A DNA stretch of 64,000 nucleotides from Mucilaginibacter hurinus (lineage in GTDB: Bacteria > Bacteroidota > Bacteroidia > Sphingobacteriales > Sphingobacteriaceae). Below, piece by piece: positions 42,544-52,400 of the stretch. Numbering within the stretch: position 1 is the stretch's first letter; each line of letters opens with the position of its first letter. A model generated the notes under the pieces. That model worked only from the letters and a program-made list of their open reading frames with translations. It did no database searches and was not told the origin of the DNA. The position numbers were made by a program, and so were the translations under genes. The stretch is taken from assembly GCF_003324525.1 (NCBI RefSeq), contig NZ_QGDC01000005.1, forward strand, positions 356,428 through 420,427, read 5' to 3'.

Positions 42544-43161
42544 TTATATAACTTTTTTAGTTTGCTGTTGCTTTGACATGCTGTAATGATGCTGATAAAC
42601 TGCAGCCAATTCACCACCGTCAGCAACGTTTGCGGCAGACTTAAGATAAACGTTGATTGTAGGAAGTTTATGTTGCAGATGCTCGATAAAAGATGCTGCG
42701 AAAATCAATTGAGGTTTTTCTTTTACTTGTTCATAAATCTTAAAGGCGCCCTTTTCGAAGTTAATATCATCAACAAAATTAGAGTGTAATTTACCTTGTG
42801 GGAATATAACTAACAGGTTTGCCGGATTATTTAGTATACCTGCTGCATAATTAATTGAGGTTAGGATATCCCTACTGTTTTTAGCGACAGAGAATGCGCC
42901 CATGTATTTAATGAACGATACTTTACGCACGGTTTCTTCAAGTACCATAATATGAAACCGCTTTTTAAATAATAGTGTATTCAAATGGTATAAAATAAAA
43001 CCATCCCACCAGCTAAAATGGTTAGCGATGAGCAAAACCGAACGGGTTAAGTCAACCTGCACCGTGTTATATTTTACGCCGTGGAAGTTTTTGTTAACGA
43101 TATAATTAATATAGCGATGAAAAAACCAATGAATGAGCTTGTTACTTTTTGTAGTTATCAT
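42544..43161 (-). CDS. Lysophospholipid acyltransferase (PlsC/LPLAT) family protein
   Basis: 205 residues from the ATG at 43161 (a GTG two codons earlier at 43167 is also possible). The HX4D catalytic motif is ANHFSWWDGF (about 49-58), and FPQGKLHS (about 120) matches the glycerol-phosphate-binding motif III region. LPLAT enzymes move an acyl chain from acyl-ACP/CoA to a hydroxyl. No membrane helix is evident. It is packed between waaA (8 bases) and the CruG-like gene (0 bases). It could acylate a lysophospholipid, lipid A or the sugar of a carotenoid glycoside; the last is a hypothesis from context. Confidence 0.8.
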   Translation of the reverse strand: MITTKSNKLIHWFFHRYINYIVNKNFHGVKYNTVQVDLTRSVLLIANHFSWWDGFILYHLNTLLFKKRFHIMVLEETVRKVSFIKYMGAFSVAKNSRDILTSINYAAGILNNPANLLVIFPQGKLHSNFVDDINFEKGAFKIYEQVKEKPQLIFAASFIEHLQHKLPTINVYLKSAANVADGGELAAVYQHHYSMSKQQQTKKVI

Positions 43162-43169
43162 CCGCACAG

Positions 43170-44393
43170 TTAATTACCAGGGTATATATGCTTAATTATT
43201 ATGTTAGTTGCCCCTTGATGATCTTCAACATACATTTTGGCATTTGTAGCGGCAAAACTATATAATGCTGCATCACTGGATAAGTTGTCTATTGTATTAC
43301 GTAGTTCCTGCTCATTGCCTATGCTGAAGCCCGCTCCATGAGCTATCAGGTCAGCGGCTTCTTTAAACTTAGCGTAGTTGGGGCCAAATATAACAGGTAG
43401 TCCAAAGGCAGCGGCCTCAAGTGTGTTATGTATACCCACACCAAAACCGCCGCCTATGTAAGCAAGGTAACCGTATTGATATAATGACGAAAGCATACCA
43501 ATATTGTCAATTATAAGTGTTTGCAACAAAGGCAGGTCATCTGTATGATCATCTATATGCGAATAGCGTATGGCATTTTTTTCTGGAAGGGTGTTTAATA
43601 ACCTGGCTATCTTATCCTCATTTATTTCATGCGGAACAAAAATAAACTTAAGATGAGGGTAATCGCTTACCATCGCTGTTAACAACGCCTCATCCGCGGG
43701 CCAGGTACTGCCGCAAATAATGGTTTTCCGGCCTTCAGTAAATTTTGCAATCCCCTCAAAATGGTTAGGTTGCATGGCATTTTCCCAAACGCGGTCAAAA
43801 CGGGTATCGCCGCTAACGGTAGTGTTTTGCAGGCCAATGGTTTTAAGCAGCAGTTTTGAATTTTGGTCCTGCAAAAAGAAATGCGTCACGCAGCTAAGCA
43901 TCTTTCGGTGCAGATTGCCGTACCATTTAAAAAATATCTGCTCGCTCCTGAATACACCGGAGATGATGTAGAGCGGTATGCTTTTTTTATGCAGCTGATT
44001 GAAATAATGGTACCAATACTCATATTTGGTAAATAAAGCTATTTCCGGATTTATGGTATCTATAAATTTAATTGCGTTGGCGCGCGTGTCTAGCGGGAGG
44101 TAGTAGACGGCATCGGCCAGGGGATAGTCTTTACGCACCTCATACCCTGAGGATGAGAAAAACGTAATGACTATTGCTTTAGCCGGATACAAAGCCCTTG
44201 TTTTTTCTAAAACCGGCCGCCCCTGTTCAAATTCGCCAAGTGATGCAAAATGAAACCAAATGCTGCTATTGTATCGTACAAGTGATTGTTCCTTGCGGCC
44301 TTTTACCCATTGTTTTGCTTTAGGGTTAAAATAAGCGGCCTGGCGAACCAGCAAGGAATATATACGTAAGCCAATATTATATACAAAAAGCAT
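43170..44393 (-). CDS. waaA: 3-deoxy-D-manno-octulosonic acid (Kdo) transferase
   Basis: Adds Kdo to lipid A precursor at the inner membrane. 407 residues from the ATG at 44393; three more codons upstream would need a TTG. The N-terminal GT-B half shows WFHFASLGEFEQGRPV (about 47-62; KdtA proteins have a conserved SLGE with catalytic Glu) and ITFFSSSGYEV. The C-terminal half has IICGSTWPADEALL and the nucleotide-sugar loop YIGGGFGVGIHNTLEAAAFG (about 310-329). It is the first gene of the minus-strand run leading into the acyltransferase and carotenoid-type genes. Confidence 0.93.
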   Translation of the reverse strand: MLFVYNIGLRIYSLLVRQAAYFNPKAKQWVKGRKEQSLVRYNSSIWFHFASLGEFEQGRPVLEKTRALYPAKAIVITFFSSSGYEVRKDYPLADAVYYLPLDTRANAIKFIDTINPEIALFTKYEYWYHYFNQLHKKSIPLYIISGVFRSEQIFFKWYGNLHRKMLSCVTHFFLQDQNSKLLLKTIGLQNTTVSGDTRFDRVWENAMQPNHFEGIAKFTEGRKTIICGSTWPADEALLTAMVSDYPHLKFIFVPHEINEDKIARLLNTLPEKNAIRYSHIDDHTDDLPLLQTLIIDNIGMLSSLYQYGYLAYIGGGFGVGIHNTLEAAAFGLPVIFGPNYAKFKEAADLIAHGAGFSIGNEQELRNTIDNLSSDAALYSFAATNAKMYVEDHQGATNIIIKHIYPGN

Positions 44394-44509
44394 TTTTAAC
44401 AATGAATTATTATCTTCGTCGGGATAAAAGTAACAACTATAAATTACATAAGTTGTTCCCCCTATCTCTTACAACGTAACAATTACCCAGTATTTAAATA
44501 AACAACCAT

Positions 44510-45490
44510 ATGGCAAGGAAGCGGATATTAATAACAGGAGCAGCGGGTTTTTTAGGATCGCACTTATGCGACCGGTTTATCAGCGAAGATTATCATGTAA
44601 TTGGCATGGATAACCTGATAACAGGCGATCTGCGAAACATACAGCACCTTTTTAAATTGGAAAACTTTGAGTTTTACCATCATGATGTATCCAACTTTGT
44701 ATATGTACCTGGAGAGTTGCACTATATTCTGCACTTCGCTTCGCCGGCCAGTCCTATCGATTATTTAAAAATTCCAATTCAAACGCTTAAGGTAGGATCG
44801 CTGGGTACGCATAACCTATTAGGTTTAGCCAGGGTTAAAGGGGCAAGGATGCTTATTGCTTCAACTTCGGAGGTGTACGGCGACCCTAACATTAACCCGC
44901 AACCCGAAGAATACTGGGGTAATGTGAACCCGGTAGGCCCCCGCGGAGTTTATGACGAAGCCAAGCGTTTTCAGGAAGCAATGACTATGGCATACCATAC
45001 TTTTCATGGATTAGAGACCCGTATAGTACGCATATTTAATACCTATGGCCCACGTATGCGGCTGAATGATGGCCGGGTGTTACCAGCATTTATAGGCCAG
45101 GCTTTGCGCGGCGAGCCGCTTACAATGTTTGGTGATGGTTCGCAAACACGTTCATTCTGCTATGTCGACGATTTGATAGAGGGTATTTACCGTTTGCTTT
45201 TCAGCGATTACGCGCAGCCGGTGAATATTGGTAATCCTAACGAAATAACTATACGCGAGTTTGGCGAAGAAATAATAAAACTAACGGGTACTAACCAGCA
45301 ACTTATTAGCTTGCCATTACCTGTTGACGATCCGAAGCAACGTCGTCCGGATATTACCAAAGCAAAAAGCATATTAGGCTGGGAGCCTAAAGTTTCGCGT
45401 GCGGAAGGGTTAAAAATTACTTATGATTACTTCAAATCCTTGCCGGAGCACGAGATACAGCATAAGGACTTTAGCAGCTATAATAAATAA
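44510..45490 (+). CDS. UDP-glucuronic acid decarboxylase (UDP-xylose synthase) family SDR
   Basis: 326 residues, extended short-chain dehydrogenase. NAD-binding GAAGFLGSH (about 10-18), the active-site Ser/Thr in [10 protein letters not shown] (about 120-129), YDEAKR (YxxxK, about 150-155), and [10 protein letters not shown] with [15 protein letters not shown] are the strong hallmarks of UXS. It converts UDP-glucuronate to UDP-xylose. It sits five bases before galE on the same strand, so together they supply activated sugars for envelope polysaccharide. Confidence 0.9.
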   Translation: MARKRILITGAAGFLGSHLCDRFISEDYHVIGMDNLITGDLRNIQHLFKLENFEFYHHDVSNFVYVPGELHYILHFASPASPIDYLKIPIQTLKVGSLGTHNLLGLARVKGARMLIASTSEVYGDPNINPQPEEYWGNVNPVGPRGVYDEAKRFQEAMTMAYHTFHGLETRIVRIFNTYGPRMRLNDGRVLPAFIGQALRGEPLTMFGDGSQTRSFCYVDDLIEGIYRLLFSDYAQPVNIGNPNEITIREFGEEIIKLTGTNQQLISLPLPVDDPKQRRPDITKAKSILGWEPKVSRAEGLKITYDYFKSLPEHEIQHKDFSSYNK

Positions 45491-45495
45491 GTAAA

Positions 45496-46518
45496 ATGAG
45501 AAAGATACTGGTTACCGGGGGATTAGGTTTTATCGGATCGCATACTGCTGTTGAGCTTGTAAATTCAGGTTATGAGCCGGTGATTATTGACGACCTGTCA
45601 AACTCTAACCCTAAAATATTAGACCAGTTAACTAAGATAATAGGCTATAAGCCGGTTTTTCACCAGGTTGACCTATGCGACGAGAAGGCAGTAGCAAATT
45701 TGGTTGCTAAGGAAAACGATATAGCGGGCATTATACACTTTGCGGCGTTTAAAGCGGTTGGCGAATCTGTAGCTACCCCATTAAAATATTACCGGAATAA
45801 TTTCTATTCGCTCATTAACCTGCTTAATGGTTATTATGGTAAGCCTGTAAACTTCGTATTTTCGTCAAGCTGTACCGTTTACGGGCAGCCAGAAATACTC
45901 CCTGTTACCGAAGACGCGCCTGTACAGCCGGCACAATCACCGTACGGCAATACCAAACAGGTGGCTGAAGAAATATTAAAGGACATGGTTACTTCGGGAG
46001 CATCATACAAAGTAATATCCCTGCGGTACTTTAACCCGGTAGGTGCACATGAGTCGGCATTGATAGGGGAGTTGCCCATTGGAGTGCCGCAAAATCTTGT
46101 GCCTTTTATAACCCAAACAGCAATTGGTAAACGCGACAAACTCACGGTTTTTGGCGATACTTATAACACGCCTGATGGCAGTTGCATACGCGACTATATC
46201 CATGTTGTAGACTTGGCGAAAGCCCACGTATCAGCTTTAAGATTGATGGAGCAAGATAGTTTTACCGGCTATGACGTGTTTAATTTAGGTACAGGTAAAG
46301 GCAGCTCGGTACTGGAGGTTATTGCTGCCTTTGAGCAGGCTACAGGTATAAAACTTACCTACCAGATCGGCCCCGCGCGTCCTGGCGATGTAGAACAGGT
46401 GTGGGGTGATGTTACCAAATCTACCGAAGGGCTGGGTTGGAAAACCGAACTCGGTTTGCACGAGATGATGTCGTCTGCCTGGGCATGGGAAAAATATATA
46501 GCCGAAAATCCGTTGTAG
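45496..46518 (+). CDS. galE: UDP-glucose 4-epimerase
   Basis: 340 residues, standard GalE length (338 in E. coli). GGLGFIGSHT (8-17) binds NAD, with the catalytic Ser in FSSSCTVYG (about 118-126) and YGNTK (YxxxK, about 150). RYFNPVGAH and RDYIHVVDLA are the GalE motifs. It interconverts UDP-glucose and UDP-galactose. In an operon with the UDP-glucuronate decarboxylase. Confidence 0.94.
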   Translation: MRKILVTGGLGFIGSHTAVELVNSGYEPVIIDDLSNSNPKILDQLTKIIGYKPVFHQVDLCDEKAVANLVAKENDIAGIIHFAAFKAVGESVATPLKYYRNNFYSLINLLNGYYGKPVNFVFSSSCTVYGQPEILPVTEDAPVQPAQSPYGNTKQVAEEILKDMVTSGASYKVISLRYFNPVGAHESALIGELPIGVPQNLVPFITQTAIGKRDKLTVFGDTYNTPDGSCIRDYIHVVDLAKAHVSALRLMEQDSFTGYDVFNLGTGKGSSVLEVIAAFEQATGIKLTYQIGPARPGDVEQVWGDVTKSTEGLGWKTELGLHEMMSSAWAWEKYIAENPL

Positions 46519-46520
46519 TA

Positions 46521-47765
46521 TTATTCGTACCTGAGCGCCTCTACAGGATCAAGTTTTGATGCTTTTTTAGCCGGGTAATAACCTGACATTAGTCCTATAA
46601 GGGTACACAATACAATGGATATTATAAGCCACAGCCATGGTACGGAAAATCCACCCTGGATAACAAAAACTGTGAGCAGGTTTCCCATGGACATTCCCAA
46701 TACTATACCCCCAAAGCCACCTAACAGGCAAATAATAATGGCTTCAATTAAAAACTGTTTTTGAATAACGGCCGGGGTAGCGCCGATGGATTTGCGGAGG
46801 CCGATTTCGCGGGTACGTTCTGTTACTGATACCAGCATGATATTCATCAGCCCAATTGCCGCGCCAACCAGTGTTATTATACTTATTACAAGCCCACCCA
46901 ACGTCATCGCGCCGATCTGGCCGTCAAGTTCCTCCTGTATCGAATCGCTTCGGAAAATTTCAAAGTCGTTAGGTTGCGAAATATGTAGGCCGCGTATGTT
47001 TCTGAAAAGAGACGTGGCCTCGTCAACGCCCGCATTTAGCGCACCCTTGCTATTCGCAATCACAGTAATTTCAAAAGTGGGTTTATTGGTGCTTACAATT
47101 TGCTTAGCCTTAAATACGGGTATAAGGCAAAATTTATCCCCTCCAAATTGCGCCCCCGACCCTTTAGATGCCAACACACCAATAACCCTGAAACGGTTGT
47201 TGCCCACAAAAATTAACTGATTCACCGGGTTTTTATCTTTAAAAAGTACAGTACGTATTTCATCACCAATAATTACCACATTATCGCCATGTTCAAGTTC
47301 GGCCGAAGAAAAATTGCGGCCAAGCGCCAGCTTATAGCCGCCTGTTAGTAAATAATTTTCATTAGTACCGGTTAGCGATATATTAGGGTTAGTTTTTTTT
47401 CCTTCATACTTAGCTACAGCGCTGCCTGATACTTTCAGGTTGATTGATATGGCTACAGGAAGTTTAAAGGTTTTTTTAAAGCGTTGCGCCTGCTCATAAC
47501 TGATAGGCGGATATATCCTCACATTACCTCCCGGGCCAAAGTTGAGGTCCTGTCCGCGGTTTTGTATCGTAAAGGTATTTGCCCCTAGTCCTGAAAACGC
47601 TTCGTTTGTTTTTTGCATAATGCCCTGGATGGAGGTTTGTATACCTACCAGGGCCATAATACCGATAGCAATTATCAGTGCAGTTAGCGACGTGCGCAAC
47701 TTGTTACCGCTGATGGATTGCAGGGCTATAGAAATATTTTCGGCAAGGGTGGTTTTAACCGGCAT
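46521..47765 (-). CDS. ABC transporter permease, MacB/FtsX type
   Basis: 414 residues. One N-terminal membrane helix (about 20-42, TSLTALIIAIGIMALVGIQT), a periplasmic MacB-type core domain (about 45-280), then three C-terminal helices with the FtsX domain (TERTREIGLRKSIGATPAVI, about 312-331) and the closing YPAKKASKLDPVEALRYE. It functions with a separate ATPase and, for MacB-type systems, a periplasmic adaptor; neither gene is adjacent, so the partner must be elsewhere. It converges on galE with two bases between stops. Confidence 0.88.
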   Translation of the reverse strand: MPVKTTLAENISIALQSISGNKLRTSLTALIIAIGIMALVGIQTSIQGIMQKTNEAFSGLGANTFTIQNRGQDLNFGPGGNVRIYPPISYEQAQRFKKTFKLPVAISINLKVSGSAVAKYEGKKTNPNISLTGTNENYLLTGGYKLALGRNFSSAELEHGDNVVIIGDEIRTVLFKDKNPVNQLIFVGNNRFRVIGVLASKGSGAQFGGDKFCLIPVFKAKQIVSTNKPTFEITVIANSKGALNAGVDEATSLFRNIRGLHISQPNDFEIFRSDSIQEELDGQIGAMTLGGLVISIITLVGAAIGLMNIMLVSVTERTREIGLRKSIGATPAVIQKQFLIEAIIICLLGGFGGIVLGMSMGNLLTVFVIQGGFSVPWLWLIISIVLCTLIGLMSGYYPAKKASKLDPVEALRYE

Positions 47766-47883
47766 ATAATAAAAGCTAAAGATATGACTTTACATAGTAT
47801 AGCATTGTTACAAGCCTGATAAATTATATATCATAATGGCATCATCAGGTTTCTATTACAACACCGGTTGGTTAAAAAGTCAG

Positions 47884-47921
47884 CAAAAAATAAAACCCCT
47901 ATTTGCACAGCAAAAAGGGGT
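47884..47921 (-). terminator. Terminator of the A-type Fe-S carrier gene
   Basis: ACCCCT (47895-47900) pairs with AGGGGT (47916-47921), and TTGC/GCAA extends the stem inside. On the minus strand it is followed by a T-rich run (TTTTATTTTTTG). It lies 44 bases beyond the stop codon. Confidence 0.8.
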
Positions 47922-47964
47922 AAAATACAGCGCCGGCAGTGTAATCGCCGCTGCTAAGTATTAT

Positions 47965-48312
47965 CTATACCGAAAATGACGTTCCGCATCCGCAGGTACT
48001 AGCCGCGTTTGGATTGTTAAAGGTGAATCCGCGCGCGTTAAGGCCATCCTGAAAGTCAATTTGCATACCGGCTAGGTACAGCCCATGAGCCTTATGCATA
48101 TAAACCTTAATACCGTCTATAATAAATTCCTGATCGCCGTCCTTTTTTTGATCAAATCCAAGTACATAGTTCATCCCTGAACAGCCACCTCCTTCAACAC
48201 CTACTCTAAGGCCAAAATCGTCGCCTATTTCCTGCTGGTCTTTAAGTTTAAAAAGTTCTTTAACCGCGCCCTCAGTAAAGCTAACGGGAGCAGTATCAAC
48301 AGCTATACTCAT
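47965..48312 (-). CDS. A-type iron-sulfur carrier (IscA/ErpA/HesB family)
   Basis: 115 residues. The three conserved cysteines are Cys44 in GGGCSGMNY, and Cys107 and Cys109 in STCGCGTSF, giving the CX(n)CGC pattern that delivers [4Fe-4S]/[2Fe-2S] clusters to target proteins such as IspH. Typical A-type length. Monocistronic, with its own -7 box and terminator. Whether it is ErpA-, IscA- or SufA-like cannot be told without comparison. Confidence 0.93.
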   Translation of the reverse strand: MSIAVDTAPVSFTEGAVKELFKLKDQQEIGDDFGLRVGVEGGGCSGMNYVLGFDQKKDGDQEFIIDGIKVYMHKAHGLYLAGMQIDFQDGLNARGFTFNNPNAASTCGCGTSFSV

Positions 48313-48332
48313 CTTATTTTTAATTATCTACA

Positions 48333-48340
48333 CAAATATA
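48333..48340 (-). promoter_or_regulatory. -7 box TATATTTG for Fe-S carrier gene
   Basis: Exact TAnnTTTG on the minus strand, 20 bases before the ATG at 48312. Confidence 0.45.
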
Positions 48341-48405
48341 AGGTAAATTGCGGATTTTTGTTGTGTGGCCTTGTTTAATGACCCGGCCTTAACAATTTGG
48401 TGTAT

Positions 48406-48936
48406 ATGTCGCTTCCTCCGCTTTTACTGGATACTATAAGGTATACGTTGCCGGGCCTGGCCATGGTAATAGTAGCATTTTACTTGATAAAGCCTTATCT
48501 GGACAGGTACGAGAAAGTTAAACTGCTTATGCTTAAAAAAAGCCAGGGCAGCCACACCATAACATTGCAGTTGCAGGCTTATGAACGTGTTGTTTTATTT
48601 ATTGAACGAATTAACCCGGCTAACATGCTGTTAAGGCTTAATGCGCCATCATTTGCGGCTACAGAACTGCACGCGATGATACTAACCGAAATCCGTAACG
48701 AATTTCAGCATAATGTTACCCAGCAGATATATATCAGCGAGCGTGCCTGGGCAGTTGTAAAAAAAGTTAAAAACGACACGTTAACCGTTATAAATAATGC
48801 CGCCTATGAACTTCCTGAAAATGCCGGCGGCCTTGAACTGGCTAAGGCTATAATGAGCCGGTTTAGCCAGGTTGAAGAAAATTTATACGAATCTGCCGCT
48901 GCACTGTTACGCAGGGATGCCGAACAGCTATTTTAA
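48406..48936 (+). CDS. Conserved membrane-anchored protein next to mutase gene
   Basis: 176 residues from the ATG at 48406; three codons more would need a TTG. One membrane helix near the N-terminus (about 11-28, [18 protein letters not shown]), then a cytoplasmic helical part with [21 protein letters not shown] (about 57-77) and [18 protein letters not shown] (about 103-120). I recognise no named domain. It ends five bases before the methylmalonyl-CoA mutase gene and is thus cotranscribed. This pairing looks like a Bacteroidota pattern, but no function follows from it. Confidence 0.72.
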   Translation: MSLPPLLLDTIRYTLPGLAMVIVAFYLIKPYLDRYEKVKLLMLKKSQGSHTITLQLQAYERVVLFIERINPANMLLRLNAPSFAATELHAMILTEIRNEFQHNVTQQIYISERAWAVVKKVKNDTLTVINNAAYELPENAGGLELAKAIMSRFSQVEENLYESAAALLRRDAEQLF

Positions 48937-48941
48937 CTGGA

Positions 48942-50489
48942 ATGGATATTAAAAAGTTCACTACCTCTTCCGGTATCGAAATTAAGGAAGTTTATACAAC
49001 CGCCCCGCAAATGAATGAATTGCCCGGTGAGTTTCCTTATACACGCGGTATCCAAAAAAACATGTACCGCGGCAAGCCCTGGACCATGCGCCAGTATGCA
49101 GGTTTTTCAACGGCCGAAGAATCAAACAGGCGCTACCATTACTTATTAAGCCAGGGCACAATGGGGCTTTCCGTGGCGTTTGACCTGCCTACACAAATTG
49201 GGTATGACAGTGATCATGAACTGGCAGAAGGTGAGGTGGGCAAAGTAGGTGTTGCTATTGACTCATTGCAGGACATGGAAATACTATTTGAGGGGATTCA
49301 ACTGAAGGATATTACTACTTCAATGACAATTAATGCAACGGCATCTATCCTGTTAGCTATGTATATCGCACTTGCTAAAAAGCAAGGTGCAAACCTGTCG
49401 CACATATCAGGTACTATACAAAACGACATATTAAAGGAGTACGCCGCCCGGGGTACATATATTTACCCGCCAACGCCGTCTATGCGGTTGATAACTGACG
49501 TTTTTGAGTATTGCAGCAAAGAGGTGCCTAAATGGAATACAATATCCATCTCGGGTTACCATATCAGGGAAGCCGGTTCAACAGCGGTGCAGGAACTTGC
49601 CTTTACCCTGGCTAATGGTAAGACTTACCTAAAAGCAGCTATTGATAAGGGACTCGATATAAATGTGTTTGCCAAACGGTTGTCGTTTTTCTTTAACTGC
49701 CATAACAATTTTTTTGAGGAGATAGCCAAGTTTAGGGCTGCGCGCAGAATGTGGGCTAACATCACCAGTGAACTTGGTGCAACAGACCCGGGAGCACAGA
49801 AGCTACGGTTCCATACGCAAACAGGTGGATCAACCTTAACTGCACAGCAACCAATGAATAATATTGTGCGCGTAACCAGCCAGGCATTAGCGGCTGTATT
49901 GGGCGGTACACAATCACTGCACACCAATGGTTATGACGAAGCGCTGTCCCTACCTACCGAAGCGGCCGCCAAAGTAGCATTACGTACGCAACAAATCATA
50001 GCTTACGAAAGTGGGGTTACAGATACAGTTGACCCGCTGGCAGGATCATTTTTTGTAGAGTCGCTGACCAACGAGATAGAGGCTGCAGCATACGCCTACA
50101 TAAATAAAATAGATGCCATGGGCGGATCAGTAAAGGCTATTGAGCAGGATTACATTCAGCAGGAAATAGCAGCTTCGGCTTATGAATATCAAAATCAGAT
50201 TGAAAGCGGCGAAAAAGTTATAGTAGGCGTTAATCGCTTTGCCCAAACCGAGGAGGTAGCCACTAATGTGTTTAGGGTAGACGACAGCATCCGCGCAATG
50301 CAGATCGAAAAAATAGCAAGATTAAAAAGTACACGGAACCAGGCTGAGGTATCAGTCGCACTGGAGCAACTGAAGGAAGCCGCCCGTGGTAAAGATAATT
50401 TAATGCCGTACATACTAACCGCTGTTGAAAAGTATGCCACACTGGGCGAAATTGCCAACACCATGCGTGCCGTTTTTGGCGAATACTGA
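48942..50489 (+). CDS. Methylmalonyl-CoA mutase family protein, catalytic domain only
   Basis: 515 residues covering the TIM-barrel mutase domain ([71 protein letters not shown]). It ends where the linker begins: the C-terminal cobalamin-binding domain with DxHxxG, present in about 710-residue MCMs, is missing. Tyr52 (RQY) and Arg170 (AARG) are 118 residues apart, matching Tyr89 and Arg207 of the Propionibacterium enzyme that select methylmalonyl-CoA over isobutyryl-CoA. A separate B12-binding subunit would be needed; none is in the window. It interconverts methylmalonyl-CoA and succinyl-CoA. Confidence 0.88.
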   Translation: MDIKKFTTSSGIEIKEVYTTAPQMNELPGEFPYTRGIQKNMYRGKPWTMRQYAGFSTAEESNRRYHYLLSQGTMGLSVAFDLPTQIGYDSDHELAEGEVGKVGVAIDSLQDMEILFEGIQLKDITTSMTINATASILLAMYIALAKKQGANLSHISGTIQNDILKEYAARGTYIYPPTPSMRLITDVFEYCSKEVPKWNTISISGYHIREAGSTAVQELAFTLANGKTYLKAAIDKGLDINVFAKRLSFFFNCHNNFFEEIAKFRAARRMWANITSELGATDPGAQKLRFHTQTGGSTLTAQQPMNNIVRVTSQALAAVLGGTQSLHTNGYDEALSLPTEAAAKVALRTQQIIAYESGVTDTVDPLAGSFFVESLTNEIEAAAYAYINKIDAMGGSVKAIEQDYIQQEIAASAYEYQNQIESGEKVIVGVNRFAQTEEVATNVFRVDDSIRAMQIEKIARLKSTRNQAEVSVALEQLKEAARGKDNLMPYILTAVEKYATLGEIANTMRAVFGEY

Positions 50490-50909
50490 CAATTGTTCAC
50501 TGCCAGGCTCCAGAGCAGTAAACACTGTAAAATTTTATTTTCCGCGTAAACAATCACTTACATTTTTATTTGCTAAAAAGGAGCTGACATGGCTTAACAA
50601 TTGTTAGGTTGTGTGCGGATTATGGAGTGATTATTCGGGTAGAAAAAACACCACATGAATATTGAAAAATCAGTTAAAAATTATAGTTCTAATTAAAAAA
50701 AATTATAATGCCTGCTTTGCCACGAAGTGTACGATTTTATATTGAAACTACAGCAAGAAAGGCGCTAAATTTTAGGAAATTTATTTTTTCAAAAAGTTGA
50801 ATTTTAATTTTTTAATCAGCTTTTTTTTTGAATATTCGATGTTCCATAACAGCCCCATAGGAAGGTCGATTTGGGGATTGTAATTCAACATTTTACGAAA
50901 AAACAATAG
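50490..50909. other. 420-base AT-rich gene-free region upstream of dnaA
   Basis: No gene or RNA seen. It holds a perfect 12-base palindrome TAACAATTGTTA (50595-50606), which could be an operator, and long A/T tracts toward the dnaA start. I looked for TTATCCACA-type DnaA boxes on both strands and found none, so this does not look like the replication origin. No exact TAnnTTTG box is present either. Confidence 0.6.
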
Positions 50910-52334
50910 ATGGAAAAAACTTGTACTAACGTTTGGAATAGCTGCCTTCAGATAATAAAGGATAATATACCGGCTCAAAGTTTTAAAACTTGGTTCGAAC
51001 CGATCAAGGCTTTGAGAATGGAGGGTAGCGTTTTAACGATACAAGTGCCCAGCCTGTTTTTTTACGAGTGGCTTGAAGAGCATTATGTTGGCTTACTGCG
51101 TAAAACCATTAAAAAGCAACTGGGAGATGAGGGACGACTTGAATACAATATAGTTGTTGAGCAATCGTCGGCTAAGCCTTATACTACCAACATGCCTTCA
51201 AACGGCAACGGGGCTGAGTCAAAACATCAGTCAATGCCTATCCCGATTGCTATTAACAAGGACATCAAAAATCCTTTTGTAATACCGGGATTAAAGAAGT
51301 TAAATGTTGACCCCCAGCTTAACCGCAATTATACTTTCGAAAATTTTGTTGAAGGTGATTGCAACCGTTTAGCGCGGTCTGCAGGTTATGCCGTAGCAGC
51401 CAAACCAGGCGGAACCTCGTTTAATCCTTTAATGATTTACGGCGGTGTTGGTTTGGGTAAAACACACCTGGCACATGCCATAGGTAACGAAATAAAACGG
51501 TCGTTACCTGATAAACTGGTTTTATATGTATCGTGCGAAAAGTTTACACAACAATTTGTTGACGCCTTAAAGCACAACAACATTAATGATTTTGTGAACT
51601 TTTACCAGGCCATTGATGTACTTATAATGGATGATGTGCACAACTTTGCCGGTAAAGAGAAGACACAGGATTTTTTCTTCCATATATTTAATCACCTGCA
51701 TCAATCAGGCAAGCAGTTGATTATCACATCTGATAAAGCACCTAAGGATCTTGCAGGGTTAGAGGAGCGTTTATTGTCACGTTTTAAGTGGGGCCTTTCA
51801 GCAGACCTGCAAATACCTGACCTGGAAACCCGGATGGCTATCCTGAAAAATAAAATTTACCAGGATGGTATTGAGTTATCGAACGATGTGGTGGAATATG
51901 TTGCTCACAACATTGATAATAATGTTAGGGAGCTTGAAGGTGCAATGGTTTCGTTGCTTGCGCAATCAACCCTTAACCGCAAAGAGATTGACCTGAACCT
52001 AGCCAAGCAAATGCTGAAAAACTTTGTGAAAAACTCATCAAAAGAAATTTCGATGGAGTATATACAAAGCCTTGTTTGCGAATATTTTGAAGTGCCTATA
52101 GAGATGGTAAAATCGCAAACCCGTAAACGGGAAATTGTACAGGCCAGGCAAATATCTATGTACCTGGCTAAAGCGCACACCAAAAGCTCATTAAAGTCAA
52201 TAGGACACTTCTTTGGCGGTCGTGATCATTCTACTGTAATATACGCCTGCCAAACTGTAGAAGACTTAATAGATACCGATAAGAAATTTAAAGGCTACGT
52301 TGCCGATATACAAAAGAAACTGAAGATGAGCTAA
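50910..52334 (+). CDS. dnaA: Chromosomal replication initiator protein DnaA
   Basis: 474 residues with all four domains: domain I (about 1-80, NVWNSCLQIIKDNIPAQSFKTWF), a variable linker, the AAA+ domain with Walker A GGVGLGKTHLA (about 174-184), Walker B LIMDDVHNF and the sensor region, and the C-terminal DNA-binding domain IV with the DnaA signature GGRDHSTVIYACQTV (about 437-451). It opens the origin by binding DnaA boxes. Intact. dnaN is not next to it, which is usual in Bacteroidota. Followed by its own terminator. Confidence 0.97.
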   Translation: MEKTCTNVWNSCLQIIKDNIPAQSFKTWFEPIKALRMEGSVLTIQVPSLFFYEWLEEHYVGLLRKTIKKQLGDEGRLEYNIVVEQSSAKPYTTNMPSNGNGAESKHQSMPIPIAINKDIKNPFVIPGLKKLNVDPQLNRNYTFENFVEGDCNRLARSAGYAVAAKPGGTSFNPLMIYGGVGLGKTHLAHAIGNEIKRSLPDKLVLYVSCEKFTQQFVDALKHNNINDFVNFYQAIDVLIMDDVHNFAGKEKTQDFFFHIFNHLHQSGKQLIITSDKAPKDLAGLEERLLSRFKWGLSADLQIPDLETRMAILKNKIYQDGIELSNDVVEYVAHNIDNNVRELEGAMVSLLAQSTLNRKEIDLNLAKQMLKNFVKNSSKEISMEYIQSLVCEYFEVPIEMVKSQTRKREIVQARQISMYLAKAHTKSSLKSIGHFFGGRDHSTVIYACQTVEDLIDTDKKFKGYVADIQKKLKMS

Positions 52335-52356
52335 AAGCCATCAGCAAAAGACATTT

Positions 52357-52388
52357 AAAAGCTCTGCATAATTTGCGGGGCTTTTTTT
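52357..52388 (+). terminator. Terminator after dnaA
   Basis: AAAAGCTCTGC pairs with GCGGGGCTTTT (two mismatches/wobbles) and is followed by a T-run. It starts 22 bases after the stop. Confidence 0.75.
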
Positions 52389-52400
52389 ATACTTTTAAAC

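Noticed and set aside
50490..50909. Possible replication origin upstream of dnaA
   Set aside because: AT-rich but no DnaA boxes on either strand; Bacteroidota often place oriC away from dnaA.
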